Below, in pieces: positions 34,733-42,233 of a stretch of DNA of 64,000 nucleotides (within the stretch, counting starts at the first letter, position 1; each line of letters begins with the position of its first letter). The translations under genes were made by a program, and so were the position numbers. The notes beneath the pieces are model-generated. The model searched no databases and had not been told where the DNA came from. It worked only from the letters and a program-made list of their open reading frames with translations. The stretch covers positions 1 through 64,000 of the forward strand of contig JAJQIF010000029.1 in the NCBI GenBank assembly GCA_021199355.1. Reading direction: 5' to 3'. Source of the DNA: Oscillospiraceae bacterium. GTDB taxonomy: Bacteria; Bacillota; Clostridia; Oscillospirales; Ruminococcaceae.

Positions 34733-34776
34733 GGTATACATTGGTTAGCCTTAGCTAACTGTCTATAGTATACACC
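34733..34776. repeat. Composite palindromic element between convergent genes
   Basis: GTTAGC-CTTA-GCTAAC (34744-34759) flanked by two GTATAC palindromes (34734-34739 and 34768-34773). It is similar to 7508-7523. The whole interval 34702-34815 has no gene. Confidence 0.45.
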
Positions 34777-34815
34777 ATGCTTGGCGGTTTGTCAAGGGTT
34801 TTGAAATAATTTTTT

Positions 34816-35379
34816 TCATAGGAGCTTTACCATCGAAATCTCGTCAAGAAGCGTGCCGTCGGCGAGTTTGACGGCGTTCGGCTTGCGGGCGACTTCCTTA
34901 AAGCCCATTTTTGTGTAGAGACCGAGTGCCCGGGTGTTGCCCTCGAGGTAGTCAAGCTCAATCTGCATGATTCCGCCACGCTCATAGGCGTTCTGGATGA
35001 GCTCATTGAACATGGCAGTGCCGATGCCGAGACCCCAGTACTTTTTGATAAGACCGACGCCGACAGTGGCACGATGGGCGGTTTTGAGACGGGTGTTGTA
35101 GCTGATAGAGCAGTTCCCGGCAAGTTCGCCGTCGACGAAGCAACAAATCATCAGCTTGTCGGGGCTCGAGATATTGTCTCCGATAATCTCTTCCTCTCTC
35201 TTCAAGCCTTCCTCGCCTTCCCATCTTTCGGATTCCCTCGGGTCAGACATGAGAAAATCGGTCTCGGTGGCGGTGGTGAGGAGATAGTTGATAAGAGCCG
35301 GGCAATCGGAGAGCTCGGGACTGCGGAAAACGGCTTCGCGACCGTCTTTAAGGGTTATTGTTTTGGGTGGGAATGTCAT
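34816..35379 (-). CDS. GNAT family N-acetyltransferase
   Basis: 187 aa. Acetyl-CoA binding region VGVGLIKKYWGLGIGTAMF (near residue 108) and the following IELDYLEGNTRALGLYTKMGF are typical of GNAT enzymes of the RimI/SpeG-like kind. The substrate is unknown. Its ATG overlaps the stop of the toxin remnant (ATGA, 35376-35379), so it may be transcribed from the antitoxin promoter at 35776-35804. Confidence 0.85.
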   Translation of the reverse strand: MTFPPKTITLKDGREAVFRSPELSDCPALINYLLTTATETDFLMSDPRESERWEGEEGLKREEEIIGDNISSPDKLMICCFVDGELAGNCSISYNTRLKTAHRATVGVGLIKKYWGLGIGTAMFNELIQNAYERGGIMQIELDYLEGNTRALGLYTKMGFKEVARKPNAVKLADGTLLDEISMVKLL

Positions 35380-35672
35380 GGTGTTGTCCTTTCTTTGTCT
35401 ATGTATTCTTCATACGCCTGTTCAAGCAATTTGAAATCGCAACTGTTATCGGTTAAGATTTGCTTGCGGTTTGTCACAACCATGTTGTAAATCTTCTCTG
35501 CCTTTTTCTGAATCCGTTCGGAATTGTTCTGACAGAAGCGGTACTCTTTATCCAGAAGTCTTCTGTACCTCTCGTCCGAAATATCCTTATTTCCTCCGAT
35601 AAAACTATAGGGCGACAAGAAACTTGCCTCCCTACAAATAAGGTTCGCATTCAAAGCAGCGAAGCACTTCAA
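35376..35672 (-). pseudogene. Truncated type III toxin (ToxN/AbiQ-like C-terminal part)
   Basis: The last 70 residues read like the end of ToxN/AbiQ endoribonucleases: SDERYRRLLDKEYRFCQNNS, then ERIQKKAEKIYNM and CDFKLLEQAYEEYI (compare the ToxN end with YKRMLYKQLQFIRANSDKI and CNFSLLEEKY, quoted from memory). An intact toxin has about 100 further residues upstream. Here the frame instead runs back into a ribosome site (GGAGG at about 35590), a terminator and the antitoxin repeats, and no ATG stands at the expected distance. A deletion from the start codon to the C-terminal third is the simplest reading. The peptide opening at 35672 is non-homologous. A short internal start could still make a fragment. 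Confidence 0.7.
35601..35632 (-). terminator. Terminator between type III antitoxin repeats and toxin
   Basis: Minus strand GGGAGGCAAG-TTT-CTTGTCGCCC (plus 35610-35632; one mismatch, one G-U pair) followed by TATAGTTTTA. In ToxIN-type loci a leaky terminator sits at this place and sets the ratio of antitoxin RNA to toxin mRNA. Confidence 0.6.
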
Positions 35673-35770
35673 TTAACGGTCACATTCAGAGCAGTGAAGC
35701 GCTCAAATTAAGGTTCGCACTCAAAGTAGCGATGCTCTTAAATGAACTGAGGCGCATCGCCTCTTGTTCA
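35633..35770 (-). ncRNA. Type III antitoxin RNA with three 35-nt repeats
   Basis: Three contiguous degenerate repeats of exactly 35 nt lie at plus 35642-35676, 35677-35711 and 35712-35746. On the RNA strand each begins TT(A/C)ATT and ends near GAACC or GACCG. A small perfect hairpin (GAGGCG-ATG-CGCCTC, plus 35749-35763) precedes them. There are no spacers, so it is not a CRISPR array. Promoter, repeats, terminator, then toxin is the layout of type III toxin-antitoxin loci; the lactococcal AbiQ antitoxin is recalled as also having just under three 35-nt repeats. Confidence 0.75.
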
Positions 35771-35775
35771 CTTAT

Positions 35776-35804
35776 ATTATACGCGATAATTCTCGAAAAT
35801 GCAA
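35776..35804 (-). promoter_or_regulatory. Promoter of the antitoxin RNA
   Basis: Minus strand TTGCAT (plus 35799-35804), 17 bp, TATAAT (plus 35776-35781). Predicted start near 35769, just before the 5' hairpin. Confidence 0.8.
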
Positions 35805-35831
35805 TAGGTTTTGAGAAAAAATTTCGATTTA

Positions 35832-36530
35832 TCAAGACCTGTTTTTCTGTCCGTAGTAGGCATTCGCTCCATGTTTTCTTAAGTAATGCCTGTCGAGGAG
35901 CTCCTGTTGCATAGGCTGGAGGTCGGGGTTGAGGGCGTAGGCACGGATTGCCATCTTGGCACATTCTTCGAGGATTACGGCATGGTGAACCGAGTCGACG
36001 GCGTTCTTGCCCCAGGTGAACGGTCCGTGAGAATTGACGAGGACGGCGGGGATGGCGTCGGGGTCCTTGTCCTTGAAGGTCTCGATGATGACGAGACCGG
36101 TGTTCTTTTCGTATTCGCCGGCGATTTCCTCGGGGGTCATCTTCCTTGTGCAGGGGATTTCGCCATAGAAATAGTCGCCGTGGGTCGTGCCGAGTGCCGG
36201 GATTCCCCTTCCCGCCTGTGCAAACGAGGTCGCATAGGACGAGTGGGTGTGGGTGACGCCGCCGATATTTGGGAAAGCCTTGTAGAATTCGACGTGGGTC
36301 GGAGTGTCTGACGACGGATTCAGGTCTCCCTCAACGACTTTGCCGTTCAAATCCACGACAACCATGTCTTCCGGCTTCATCACGTCATACTCAACTCCCG
36401 AGGGCTTGATGACGACAAGCCCGCTCTCACGATCGATTCCCGAGACGTTGCCCCAGGTGAAGGTGACGAGTCCGTACTTCGGGAGGAGCATATTAGCCTC
36501 CCAGACCTCTTTTTTCAGTTGTTCCAGCAT
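35832..36530 (-). CDS. araD: L-ribulose-5-phosphate 4-epimerase
   Basis: 232 aa class II aldolase-fold enzyme. [20 protein letters not shown] and IKPSGVEYD bind phosphate, THTHSSYA (near residue 94) and the later His pair supply metal ligands, and SHGPFTWG is the conserved AraD motif. Converts L-ribulose-5-phosphate to D-xylulose-5-phosphate in arabinose use. No araA or araB is present in the window. SD GGAAG before ATG 36530. The gap to the phosphodiesterase stop is 61 bp, so a separate weak promoter (TTGACA near plus 36586) is possible. Confidence 0.93.
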   Translation of the reverse strand: MLEQLKKEVWEANMLLPKYGLVTFTWGNVSGIDRESGLVVIKPSGVEYDVMKPEDMVVVDLNGKVVEGDLNPSSDTPTHVEFYKAFPNIGGVTHTHSSYATSFAQAGRGIPALGTTHGDYFYGEIPCTRKMTPEEIAGEYEKNTGLVIIETFKDKDPDAIPAVLVNSHGPFTWGKNAVDSVHHAVILEECAKMAIRAYALNPDLQPMQQELLDRHYLRKHGANAYYGQKNRS

Positions 36531-36591
36531 AACTAATCTTCCTTTCGATGGTTTTTATAAGTCAACATTTTGCTTTGATTCTCATATACTG

Positions 36592-37077
36592 TCAATAGTC
36601 AACCGTTGCGACGAGTACGCCCTTTTCGTTCGGGAAAATGTCGATGGTCGCATAGGACGGCGGAAGACCGTCTTTCGGGAGCGCAAGGCTTCCCGGGTTG
36701 ACATAGTAGATGCCGTTAATATAGTCGCAAGCCCGGCAATGAGTGTGACCATAGACGACAACGTCGGCACGGTTCTGATATGCAAGCTCCTGCAGGCTCT
36801 CGAGACCGTATTTGACGTGGTGGAGATGCCCATGCGTCAGGATTATCTTCTTGTCGGCGGCATGAACAACCTGAATCGGCAGGTCGCCGGAGGTATAGTC
36901 GCAGTTGCCGGGAACGGTGACGAGCTTGACATCCGGGAACATCTCGGAAATATTACGGACATCTTTCAGGACATCTCCCGCGAAGAGATAGATGTCGGTT
37001 GTGTCCTTGGTTCTATTTATCAGATCCTCGACCCGGGCATGGAGACCATGGGAGTCGGAGAAGGCAATTATTCGCAT
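36592..37077 (-). CDS. yfcE: YfcE/MJ0936 family metallophosphoesterase
   Basis: 161 aa, ATG 37077 after GAGAGGTG. Calcineurin-like metal motifs in order: FSDSHG (6-11), AGDV, PGNCD (about 55-60), THGH and YGHTHCR. These small enzymes hydrolyse phosphodiesters; the natural substrate is unknown. Own promoter upstream. Confidence 0.92.
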   Translation of the reverse strand: MRIIAFSDSHGLHARVEDLINRTKDTTDIYLFAGDVLKDVRNISEMFPDVKLVTVPGNCDYTSGDLPIQVVHAADKKIILTHGHLHHVKYGLESLQELAYQNRADVVVYGHTHCRACDYINGIYYVNPGSLALPKDGLPPSYATIDIFPNEKGVLVATVDY

Positions 37078-37111
37078 TACAACACCTCTCAAATTATTCT
37101 CACATATTAAT

Positions 37112-37140
37112 ATAATAGCACAATATGAGGTTTTGTGCAA
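37112..37140 (-). promoter_or_regulatory. Promoter of the phosphodiesterase gene
   Basis: Minus strand TTGCAC (plus 37135-37140), 17 bp, TATTAT (plus 37112-37117) with TGC before the -10. Confidence 0.75.
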
Positions 37141-37168
37141 CCTAAATTTTAGCACTTGGAGGTGCGAT

Positions 37169-37414
37169 ATGAATCTTAGTGACAGGCAGATTGAATATCT
37201 TATCAAGAACGCTTCGGCAAAATTGGGCGTGAGTGAGGAACAGCTGAGAACTGAACTCAAAAACGGGACGTTTGACAGACTCTTGGGGTCTCTTCCGAAA
37301 AACGAGGCTCAGAGGCTGACGGCGGCGCTTTCGAACCCGGCGACGGCACAGGCGATTCTCTCGAGCCCGCAGGCGAAGGAGCTTATGAAAAAGCTCTTCC
37401 CGGACAACAAATAG
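37169..37414 (+). CDS. Small protein of unknown function
   Basis: 81 aa, ATG 37169 after TTGGAGGT. Mostly helical and soluble: LSDRQIEYLIKNASAKLGVS, then a segment with LTAALSNPATAQAILSSPQA. No membrane segment and no motif of a known enzyme. It is the first of three closely spaced small genes (37169-38099). A poly-Pro and hydrophobic C-terminal protein at the end suggests a membrane-associated complex. No function is assigned. Confidence 0.7.
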   Translation: MNLSDRQIEYLIKNASAKLGVSEEQLRTELKNGTFDRLLGSLPKNEAQRLTAALSNPATAQAILSSPQAKELMKKLFPDNK

Positions 37415-37444
37415 CACTCAGAATAAGCCAGAGGAGGTGGCGGC

Positions 37445-37798
37445 GTGGACGACTTTGCGGAGAAGATAAGTCAGGTGCTTTCGGATGAAGATAGCATGAA
37501 GCAGATTGGCGAGCTTGCCGCCATGCTCGGGCTGTCGCCGGACGGGAATCCTCAGCCGGAAGCTCCGAAGGCTCCCGACAATCTCGATATGAGCGCAATT
37601 TCGGGGCTTATGCAGAAGATGAAGGGCTTTCAGCCGGACGACGACAACACAAGGTTCCTTCTGGCGCTCCGTCCGCTTCTGGGCGAGGAAAAGCAGAATA
37701 AAATCGACCGTGCGGTGAAGGTTCTGAGGCTCTTGAATCTCCTGCCGCTCATCAGCGAAAGCGGTCTATTGGGAGGCGATTTCTTTGCCGGACTCTGA
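37445..37798 (+). CDS. Helical protein of unknown function
   Basis: 117 aa, GTG 37445 after AGAGGAGGTGGCG. N-terminal helix (FAEKISQVLSDEDSMKQIGE), a Pro-rich middle (PQPEAPKAPDN), and a C-terminal part with LLALRPLLGEEKQNKIDRAV followed by LLNLLPLISE. The pattern of a short helix, linker and a Leu-rich helical end recurs in small clostridial proteins of unknown role. Overlaps the next gene by 14 bp. Confidence 0.7.
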   Translation: MDDFAEKISQVLSDEDSMKQIGELAAMLGLSPDGNPQPEAPKAPDNLDMSAISGLMQKMKGFQPDDDNTRFLLALRPLLGEEKQNKIDRAVKVLRLLNLLPLISESGLLGGDFFAGL

Positions 37799-38099
37799 GT
37801 TTTCGAGAATGCAACAGGAAGCCCTCGACCGGATGCGGGAGATGCAACGCCGCTCACGAACGGTCGTGAATCCTCCGCCGGAGCCGTCTCCCGTGCCTCC
37901 GCCAACCCCTCCGCCTATTTCTCCTGTAAATCAACAAAACAAACCAACTTTGGATGTCAACAATCTCTTCAAAAACATATTGGGCGACGGCTTGAAGCTC
38001 GATTCGGAGAAGGCGCTTATACTTATGATGCTGTTTGTGCTGTATAAAAATAAGGCGGATATAAAGTTGCTGGTGGCGCTGGGGTATTTGTTGCTGTAG
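37785..38099 (+). CDS. Pro-rich protein with hydrophobic C-terminus, unknown function
   Basis: 104 aa. The start is TTG 37785, supported by GGGAGG eight bases before it. A charged helix (MQQEALDRMREMQRRS) is followed by a Pro-rich stretch (PPPEPSPVPPPTPPPISP) and a hydrophobic end (ALILMMLFVLYKNKADIKLLVALGYLLL region) that could be membrane-embedded. The stop codon is supplied by the GTAGG that begins the palindromic repeat at 38096, so the repeat may have trimmed the original C-terminus. Confidence 0.65.
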   Translation: MPDSEFSRMQQEALDRMREMQRRSRTVVNPPPEPSPVPPPTPPPISPVNQQNKPTLDVNNLFKNILGDGLKLDSEKALILMMLFVLYKNKADIKLLVALGYLLL

Positions 38100-38163
38100 G
38101 GGCGGATATTATCCGCCCGAAAAAACGCTAACACAACAACGGGCGGATGATATCCGCCCCTAC
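38096..38163. repeat. Palindromic intergenic repeat, copy 1
   Basis: 68 bp: GTAGGGGCGGATATTATCC... to ...GATATCCGCCCCTAC. The ends are inverted repeats, and each half is itself palindromic (GGGCGGATA/TATCCGCCC). Nearly identical ends occur at 44293-44361, with different middles. REP- or MITE-like. Confidence 0.85.
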
Positions 38164-38170
38164 ATATCTC

Positions 38171-38199
38171 TTGACAAAAGTTCCGATTGCATGTACAAT
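38171..38199 (+). promoter_or_regulatory. Promoter of the FTR-like/thioredoxin pair
   Basis: TTGACA (38171-38176), 17 bp, TACAAT (38194-38199). Confidence 0.85.
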
Positions 38200-38245
38200 A
38201 TCCTTAAGGGCAAACTAAGATTATTCGCCCGAAAGGATGACTAAA

Positions 38246-38443
38246 ATGAAGCTGTACTACAACAAGGACGAGAAGATTGTCGAGGCTATCAGGAAGGGGC
38301 TTCTCAAGAAAGAGGGTCATTGCCCCTGCAAGCTCGAAATGAGCGAGGACACCATGTGCATGTGCAAAGAGTTTCGCGAGCAGGTTGCCGACCCGGAGTT
38401 TGAGGGCTACTGCCACTGCAGGCTCTACTATAAGGAAAAGTAA
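38246..38443 (+). CDS. Ferredoxin-thioredoxin reductase catalytic-chain-like small protein
   Basis: 65 aa from ATG 38246; an ATG at 38237 lies inside the ribosome site (GAAAGGATG) and is less likely. Three Cys-X-Cys pairs, CPC, CMC and CHC (residues about 27-60), are followed by RLYYK, as in the catalytic chain of ferredoxin:thioredoxin reductase. The spacings (9 and 15) differ from the plant/cyanobacterial CPC-16-CPC-8-CHC, so it is a divergent, minimal form. The thioredoxin gene follows 18 bp later, which supports a role in passing electrons from ferredoxin to thioredoxin; this is inferred. Confidence 0.75.
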   Translation: MKLYYNKDEKIVEAIRKGLLKKEGHCPCKLEMSEDTMCMCKEFREQVADPEFEGYCHCRLYYKEK

Positions 38444-38461
38444 TAGAAAGGATGATTCAAA

Positions 38462-38770
38462 ATGCTGACTGTTCTGACTAATGAGAATTTTGACGCCGAG
38501 GTTATGGAATCCGAGAAGCCGGTTATTATCGACTTCTGGGCTGAATGGTGCGGACCGTGCAGAATGATGTCCCCCATCGTCGACGAAATCGCCGAGGAAC
38601 ATGAGGAGTACAAAGTCTGCAAGTGCAACGTCGACGAGGCGGGCGAGCTTGCGAACAGGTTCAAAGTCACCGCCATTCCGACCATCGTCATGATTAAAAA
38701 CGGCGAACTTGCCGCGACCTCGGTTGGGTATATGGAAAAAGAGGAGCTTCTCCAACAGCTCACCAAGTAA
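38462..38770 (+). CDS. trxA: Thioredoxin
   Basis: 102 aa, standard length. Active site WAEWCGPCRMM (Cys31/Cys34), cis-Pro in AIPTIVMIKNGE. Cytoplasmic dithiol reductant. Co-transcribed with the FTR-like gene. The C-terminus ends just before a terminator. Confidence 0.96.
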   Translation: MLTVLTNENFDAEVMESEKPVIIDFWAEWCGPCRMMSPIVDEIAEEHEEYKVCKCNVDEAGELANRFKVTAIPTIVMIKNGELAATSVGYMEKEELLQQLTK

Positions 38771-38775
38771 AGCTG

Positions 38776-38819
38776 CATTAAAAAAGCCGTCCCGATTGAT
38801 TTCGGAACGGCTCTTATTA
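38776..38819. terminator. Bidirectional terminator between trxA and the EF-G paralogue
   Basis: AGCCGT (38785-38790) and ACGGCT (38807-38812) with an inner CCGA/TCGG pair. T-rich after the stem on plus, A run before it for the minus direction. Confidence 0.8.
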
Positions 38820-38829
38820 TTGCTGAGAA

Positions 38830-40899
38830 TTATTCTTCATCCGTCTTGAACTCTGCAATAACTGCATCCACGAGGTTCGAGGGGAGCTGGTCGTAGCGGA
38901 GCTTTTCGAGGGTGAATTCGCCCATGCCTCTGGTCATCTGGCGGACAACCATGGCAAAGTCGTGGGTTTCAGACTCGGGAATCTCGGCGGTGATGGTCGT
39001 TAAGCCCTTCTTGCCGGCGGGGTTCATGCCGAGGACTCTGCCTCTTCTCTTATTGAGCTCGCCCATCATGTCGCCGGTGTTCTCATCGGGAACGGTGACC
39101 TCGAGGCTGTCAATCGGTTCGAGGAGAACGGGGTTTGCCTGCTTCATGCCTTCCTTGAAGGCGATGGAAGCCGCCATCTTGAAGGACATTTCGGAGGAGT
39201 CAACCGGGTGATAGGAGCCGTCGACCAAGGTAGCCTTGACGCCGACAACCGGGAATCCGGCAAGGACGCCCTTCTTCATGCAGTCCTGAAGACCCTTCTC
39301 GACTGCCGGGAAGAAGTTACGCGGAACTGCGCCGCCGAAGACGTTCTCTTCGAAGACGAGCTCGTCACTGTCGCAGGGCTCGAACTCAATCCAGACGTCG
39401 CCGTACTGACCGTGACCGCCGGACTGCTTCTTGTGTCTGCCCTGAACCTTACACTTCTTGCGGATGGTTTCCTTATAGGAGACCTTCGGAACGGAGGTGA
39501 TGACATCGACGCCGAAGCCGGTCTTGAGCTTCGAAAGGGTCGAATCTATATGCTGTTCTCCGAGACCGGAGAGAATCTGCTCGAATGTGGTGTCGTCCTG
39601 CTTGTAGGTGAGGGAGAGGTCTTCCTCAAGGAGTCTCTGCATAGCGCCGGAAATCTTCGACTCGTCGCCCTGGGTCTTTGCCTTGACGCAGACGGAATAA
39701 CAGGGCTTCGGGAAGGAAATCTTCGGGAAGGAGACAACACGGGAAGCGTCGCAGATGGTGTCGTTTGTGTTTATAGACATCTTGGTTGCGACGACGATAT
39801 CGCCGGCTGTTGCGAACTGGACTTCAACCTGCTTCTTGCCGACGAGATTGAGGAGCTTGCCGACCTTTTCGGTTCCGCCGGTGGTGGCGTTGACGATTTC
39901 CTTGCCGCTCTCAAGCTTGCCGCTGATGACCTTGATGAAGGACATCTTTCCAACGAACGGGTCGGCAACCGTCTTGAAGACGAATGCGGAAAGGGGTGCG
40001 TCGTTATCGTGGGCAATGCTTACTTCGTTGCCGTCGGCATCGGTAGCCTTGACGTCGCCCAATTCGTGAGGAGACGGGAGAAGCTTTGCGATATAGTCTA
40101 TAAGGATATCCACGCCTGCGAGGTCAAGAGACGAAACGCAGGTAACGGGGGTGATCATGCCGCTTGCGATGCCGTTGTGAATGCCATCGACGAGCTCTTC
40201 ATGGGTGAACTTCTCACCATCGAGGAACTTCATCATCAGCTCTTCGTCGGTTTCGGCAACTGCCTCGCTCATAGCCTCGAGAAGACCGTCGATACGGTAT
40301 GTAGGCTCGGGCTCGCCGGCATCCATAAGCTCACCCTTAGGACCGTACTTGTAATTCTTCATCGCGAGCAAGTCATAGTAGGAAACAATCTTGTTGTCCT
40401 TGATGAGCGGAACGACAATCGGGCAGACGGTCGAGCCGAACTCTGTCTTTAAGTTTGTAAGGACGTTCGAGAAGTTTGCATTCTCGTCGTCAATCTTTGT
40501 TACAACGAACATGTGCGGGGTCTTATGAGCCATTGCGTTGTCATAAGCCTTCTTTGTTCCGACATGGATACCGGACTTGGCGGATACCGTTATGAGCATA
40601 CAATCAGCGGCATATGCGCCCTCAACAACTCCTCCGGCATAGTCAAAAAGACCGGGAGTATCGAGGATATTTACCTTCACGCCGTCCTTCTCATAGTAGG
40701 AAAGCGAAGTATAGATTGAGCACTTCTTGGAAATCTCAATCGGAGTATAGTCGGAGACTGTATTTCCATCGGCGACCTTTCCGAGTCTGTCGGTTACGCC
40801 TGCTTTGTAGAGAATTGCCTCGCAAAGAGCGGTCTTGCCCGAGCCGGAATGTCCTGCCAAGGTGATATTTTTGATATGTGCGCTGTCGTAGGTTTTCAA
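38830..40899 (-). CDS. fusA2: Elongation factor G-like GTPase (EF-G paralogue)
   Basis: 689 aa, TTG start after GGAGAG. G1 GHSGSGKT (16-23), DTPGLFDYAG, and VVTKID identify the G domain, followed by domains II-V in EF-G order. The sequence is the divergent EF-G-II-like class (SGSGKTALCEAIL, and a SGGHGQYGDVWIEFEP motif). It is not beside rpsL/rpsG/tuf, so it is probably the second copy and not the main translocase. Such paralogues act in ribosome recycling or special translation states; which applies is not shown here. Confidence 0.85.
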   Translation of the reverse strand: MKTYDSAHIKNITLAGHSGSGKTALCEAILYKAGVTDRLGKVADGNTVSDYTPIEISKKCSIYTSLSYYEKDGVKVNILDTPGLFDYAGGVVEGAYAADCMLITVSAKSGIHVGTKKAYDNAMAHKTPHMFVVTKIDDENANFSNVLTNLKTEFGSTVCPIVVPLIKDNKIVSYYDLLAMKNYKYGPKGELMDAGEPEPTYRIDGLLEAMSEAVAETDEELMMKFLDGEKFTHEELVDGIHNGIASGMITPVTCVSSLDLAGVDILIDYIAKLLPSPHELGDVKATDADGNEVSIAHDNDAPLSAFVFKTVADPFVGKMSFIKVISGKLESGKEIVNATTGGTEKVGKLLNLVGKKQVEVQFATAGDIVVATKMSINTNDTICDASRVVSFPKISFPKPCYSVCVKAKTQGDESKISGAMQRLLEEDLSLTYKQDDTTFEQILSGLGEQHIDSTLSKLKTGFGVDVITSVPKVSYKETIRKKCKVQGRHKKQSGGHGQYGDVWIEFEPCDSDELVFEENVFGGAVPRNFFPAVEKGLQDCMKKGVLAGFPVVGVKATLVDGSYHPVDSSEMSFKMAASIAFKEGMKQANPVLLEPIDSLEVTVPDENTGDMMGELNKRRGRVLGMNPAGKKGLTTITAEIPESETHDFAMVVRQMTRGMGEFTLEKLRYDQLPSNLVDAVIAEFKTDEE

Positions 40900-40987
40900 G
40901 TTAATCTCTCCATTCTGTTATACTGTCGGCTGCACAATGTTCGCATCGGTTAGTTCGAATTGAACAATAAAAACACGCTTCCCAACT

Positions 40988-41016
40988 ATTATATAACATT
41001 TTCGCACAAATAGCAA
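40988..41016 (-). promoter_or_regulatory. Promoter of the EF-G paralogue
   Basis: Minus strand TTGCTA (plus 41011-41016), 17 bp, TATAAT (plus 40988-40993). It leaves a leader of about 80 nt with no further recognised motif. Confidence 0.7.
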
Positions 41017-41040
41017 TACCAAATTTCAGCTTTGTTTTTT

Positions 41041-41111
41041 GTGCAACTTGCACAAGTATGCAAACAAGTTCGCCTATGGCGAACTTCGGGAGATTTGCTT
41101 CGCAAACTCCC
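41041..41111 (-). terminator. Three consecutive hairpins after the SGNH hydrolase
   Basis: GTGCAA-C-TTGCAC (41041-41053), AAGTTCGCC-TAT-GGCGAACTT (41066-41086, perfect) and GGGAGaTTTGC-TTC-GCAAACTCCC (41088-41111). Only short T runs follow, so termination may be weak; the hairpins may instead protect the mRNA 3' end. Confidence 0.45.
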
Positions 41112-41119
41112 ACTGGGGT

Positions 41120-42154
41120 TTACCTTCGCTTGCTCACGGTGATTATTGTAGCCGCTATTGCCATCGGCAGGAGCGCAATAGCGACGCCGGTTGTCGGGTT
41201 TTCGGCGGCTTTAGCGTCTTCAGCGTCTTTAGCGTCTTCGGCGGTCTCTGCTTCGGTTTCGATCTCTGCTTCGGACGGGGCGGCGACGGTTTCATAGGCG
41301 GACAGCATCGCCTCCGCAATGGTGGCGTGCCCGGTGGCGTTCGGGTGGAAGTCAAAGTTCATGGTGAGAAGATTGACATTCGTGGCAACTCCGGCGGAGT
41401 ATACGTCCACAACAACGACGTTGTCGCTCATGGCGTCAACCTGAGTAAGAAGCGCATTGAATGCGGTCACGGCGGTGTCAAACAGGGTGCTCATCGCCGC
41501 ATAGTCCTCAAGAACGGCAAGGGACGCATAGGGGTTATACTGATTCGCGAGAAGGATAATCGCGTCGCCGTTCACCGAGAGAATGTGGGTGATGATCGAC
41601 TGGATATCCGCAATAGCGGTCGTTCCCGCTCCCGACACTGCGGCTACCGCCTCGGCGATTCCCTCGTCGGATGTCAGAAGCGACAAAACCGTAGAAATCT
41701 CTTCCTGATAGGAAGTGCCGTCGGTGAACCATGTCTGAACGTCGGTGACGGTCAGATCCGTTCCGAAGGTGGCGTTATAGAGGTCCAAAAGATACTGATA
41801 GAAAGCGTGCAACAGGTCGTTGCCGCCGATGGTGATGGTCACGACGTCCACCATCGAAAGATATGAGTCATACTCCCCGGTCTCAAGGGTTTCCGCAAGA
41901 GTCGCGGCAGTCAAGCCGGAAATGCCGTAGTTGATGGTGGTCGCGCCGATTTCCTCACCGAAAAGCGAGACAAAGCTCTCGGTGTCCGGGTCGGAAAGCC
42001 CGAAGCCCGCCGTGATACTGTCGCCGAGGGCGAGATATGTGGTCGTGTTCCGCGAGCTGATGAGCATATTCGACGCAAAAACTGTATTCGTCAGCATGCA
42101 CCCGGCAAAAACCATCGCCAACGCTATGCTGAATATTCTTCTGATTGTTTTCAT
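41120..42154 (-). CDS. SGNH/GDSL hydrolase with C-terminal NPTTG surface anchor
   Basis: 344 aa, ATG 42154 after AGGTACC/GGAGG. Signal peptide to about residue 27. SGNH blocks in order: GDSITAG (Ser46), the Gly of block II (NYGISG), GGND (block III), and DFHPNATGH (catalytic Asp and His). An acidic Ala/Glu/Asp/Lys-rich spacer (AEDAKDAEDAKAAE) leads to NPTTG, a hydrophobic helix and SKRR, the layout of a sortase sorting signal or a simple membrane anchor. A secreted esterase acting on acylated polysaccharide fits its position after the galactanase, but the substrate is inferred. Confidence 0.85.
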   Translation of the reverse strand: MKTIRRIFSIALAMVFAGCMLTNTVFASNMLISSRNTTTYLALGDSITAGFGLSDPDTESFVSLFGEEIGATTINYGISGLTAATLAETLETGEYDSYLSMVDVVTITIGGNDLLHAFYQYLLDLYNATFGTDLTVTDVQTWFTDGTSYQEEISTVLSLLTSDEGIAEAVAAVSGAGTTAIADIQSIITHILSVNGDAIILLANQYNPYASLAVLEDYAAMSTLFDTAVTAFNALLTQVDAMSDNVVVVDVYSAGVATNVNLLTMNFDFHPNATGHATIAEAMLSAYETVAAPSEAEIETEAETAEDAKDAEDAKAAENPTTGVAIALLPMAIAATIITVSKRR

Positions 42155-42233
42155 TGAAGGTACCTCCTTTTTTATACGGGAGACGAAAAACAGAGAATCT
42201 CCCCACGTTTGTTTATCGGTCCGGACGCAGGCA

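Noticed and set aside
35642-35746. Possible small CRISPR array
   Set aside because: The 35-nt units are contiguous with no spacers and no cas genes are near; the layout fits a type III antitoxin.
38237-38245. First of two ATGs of the FTR-like gene as start
   Set aside because: It lies within the Shine-Dalgarno sequence; the ATG nine bases later has correct spacing.
39208-40452. 414-codon open frame antisense to the EF-G paralogue
   Set aside because: The EF-G reading has every GTPase motif. The antisense protein is low-complexity in composition and unlike any family.
40900-41119. Small gene in the 220-bp gap beside the EF-G paralogue
   Set aside because: Only a promoter and three hairpins are seen; no start with a ribosome site opens a frame over 40 codons.
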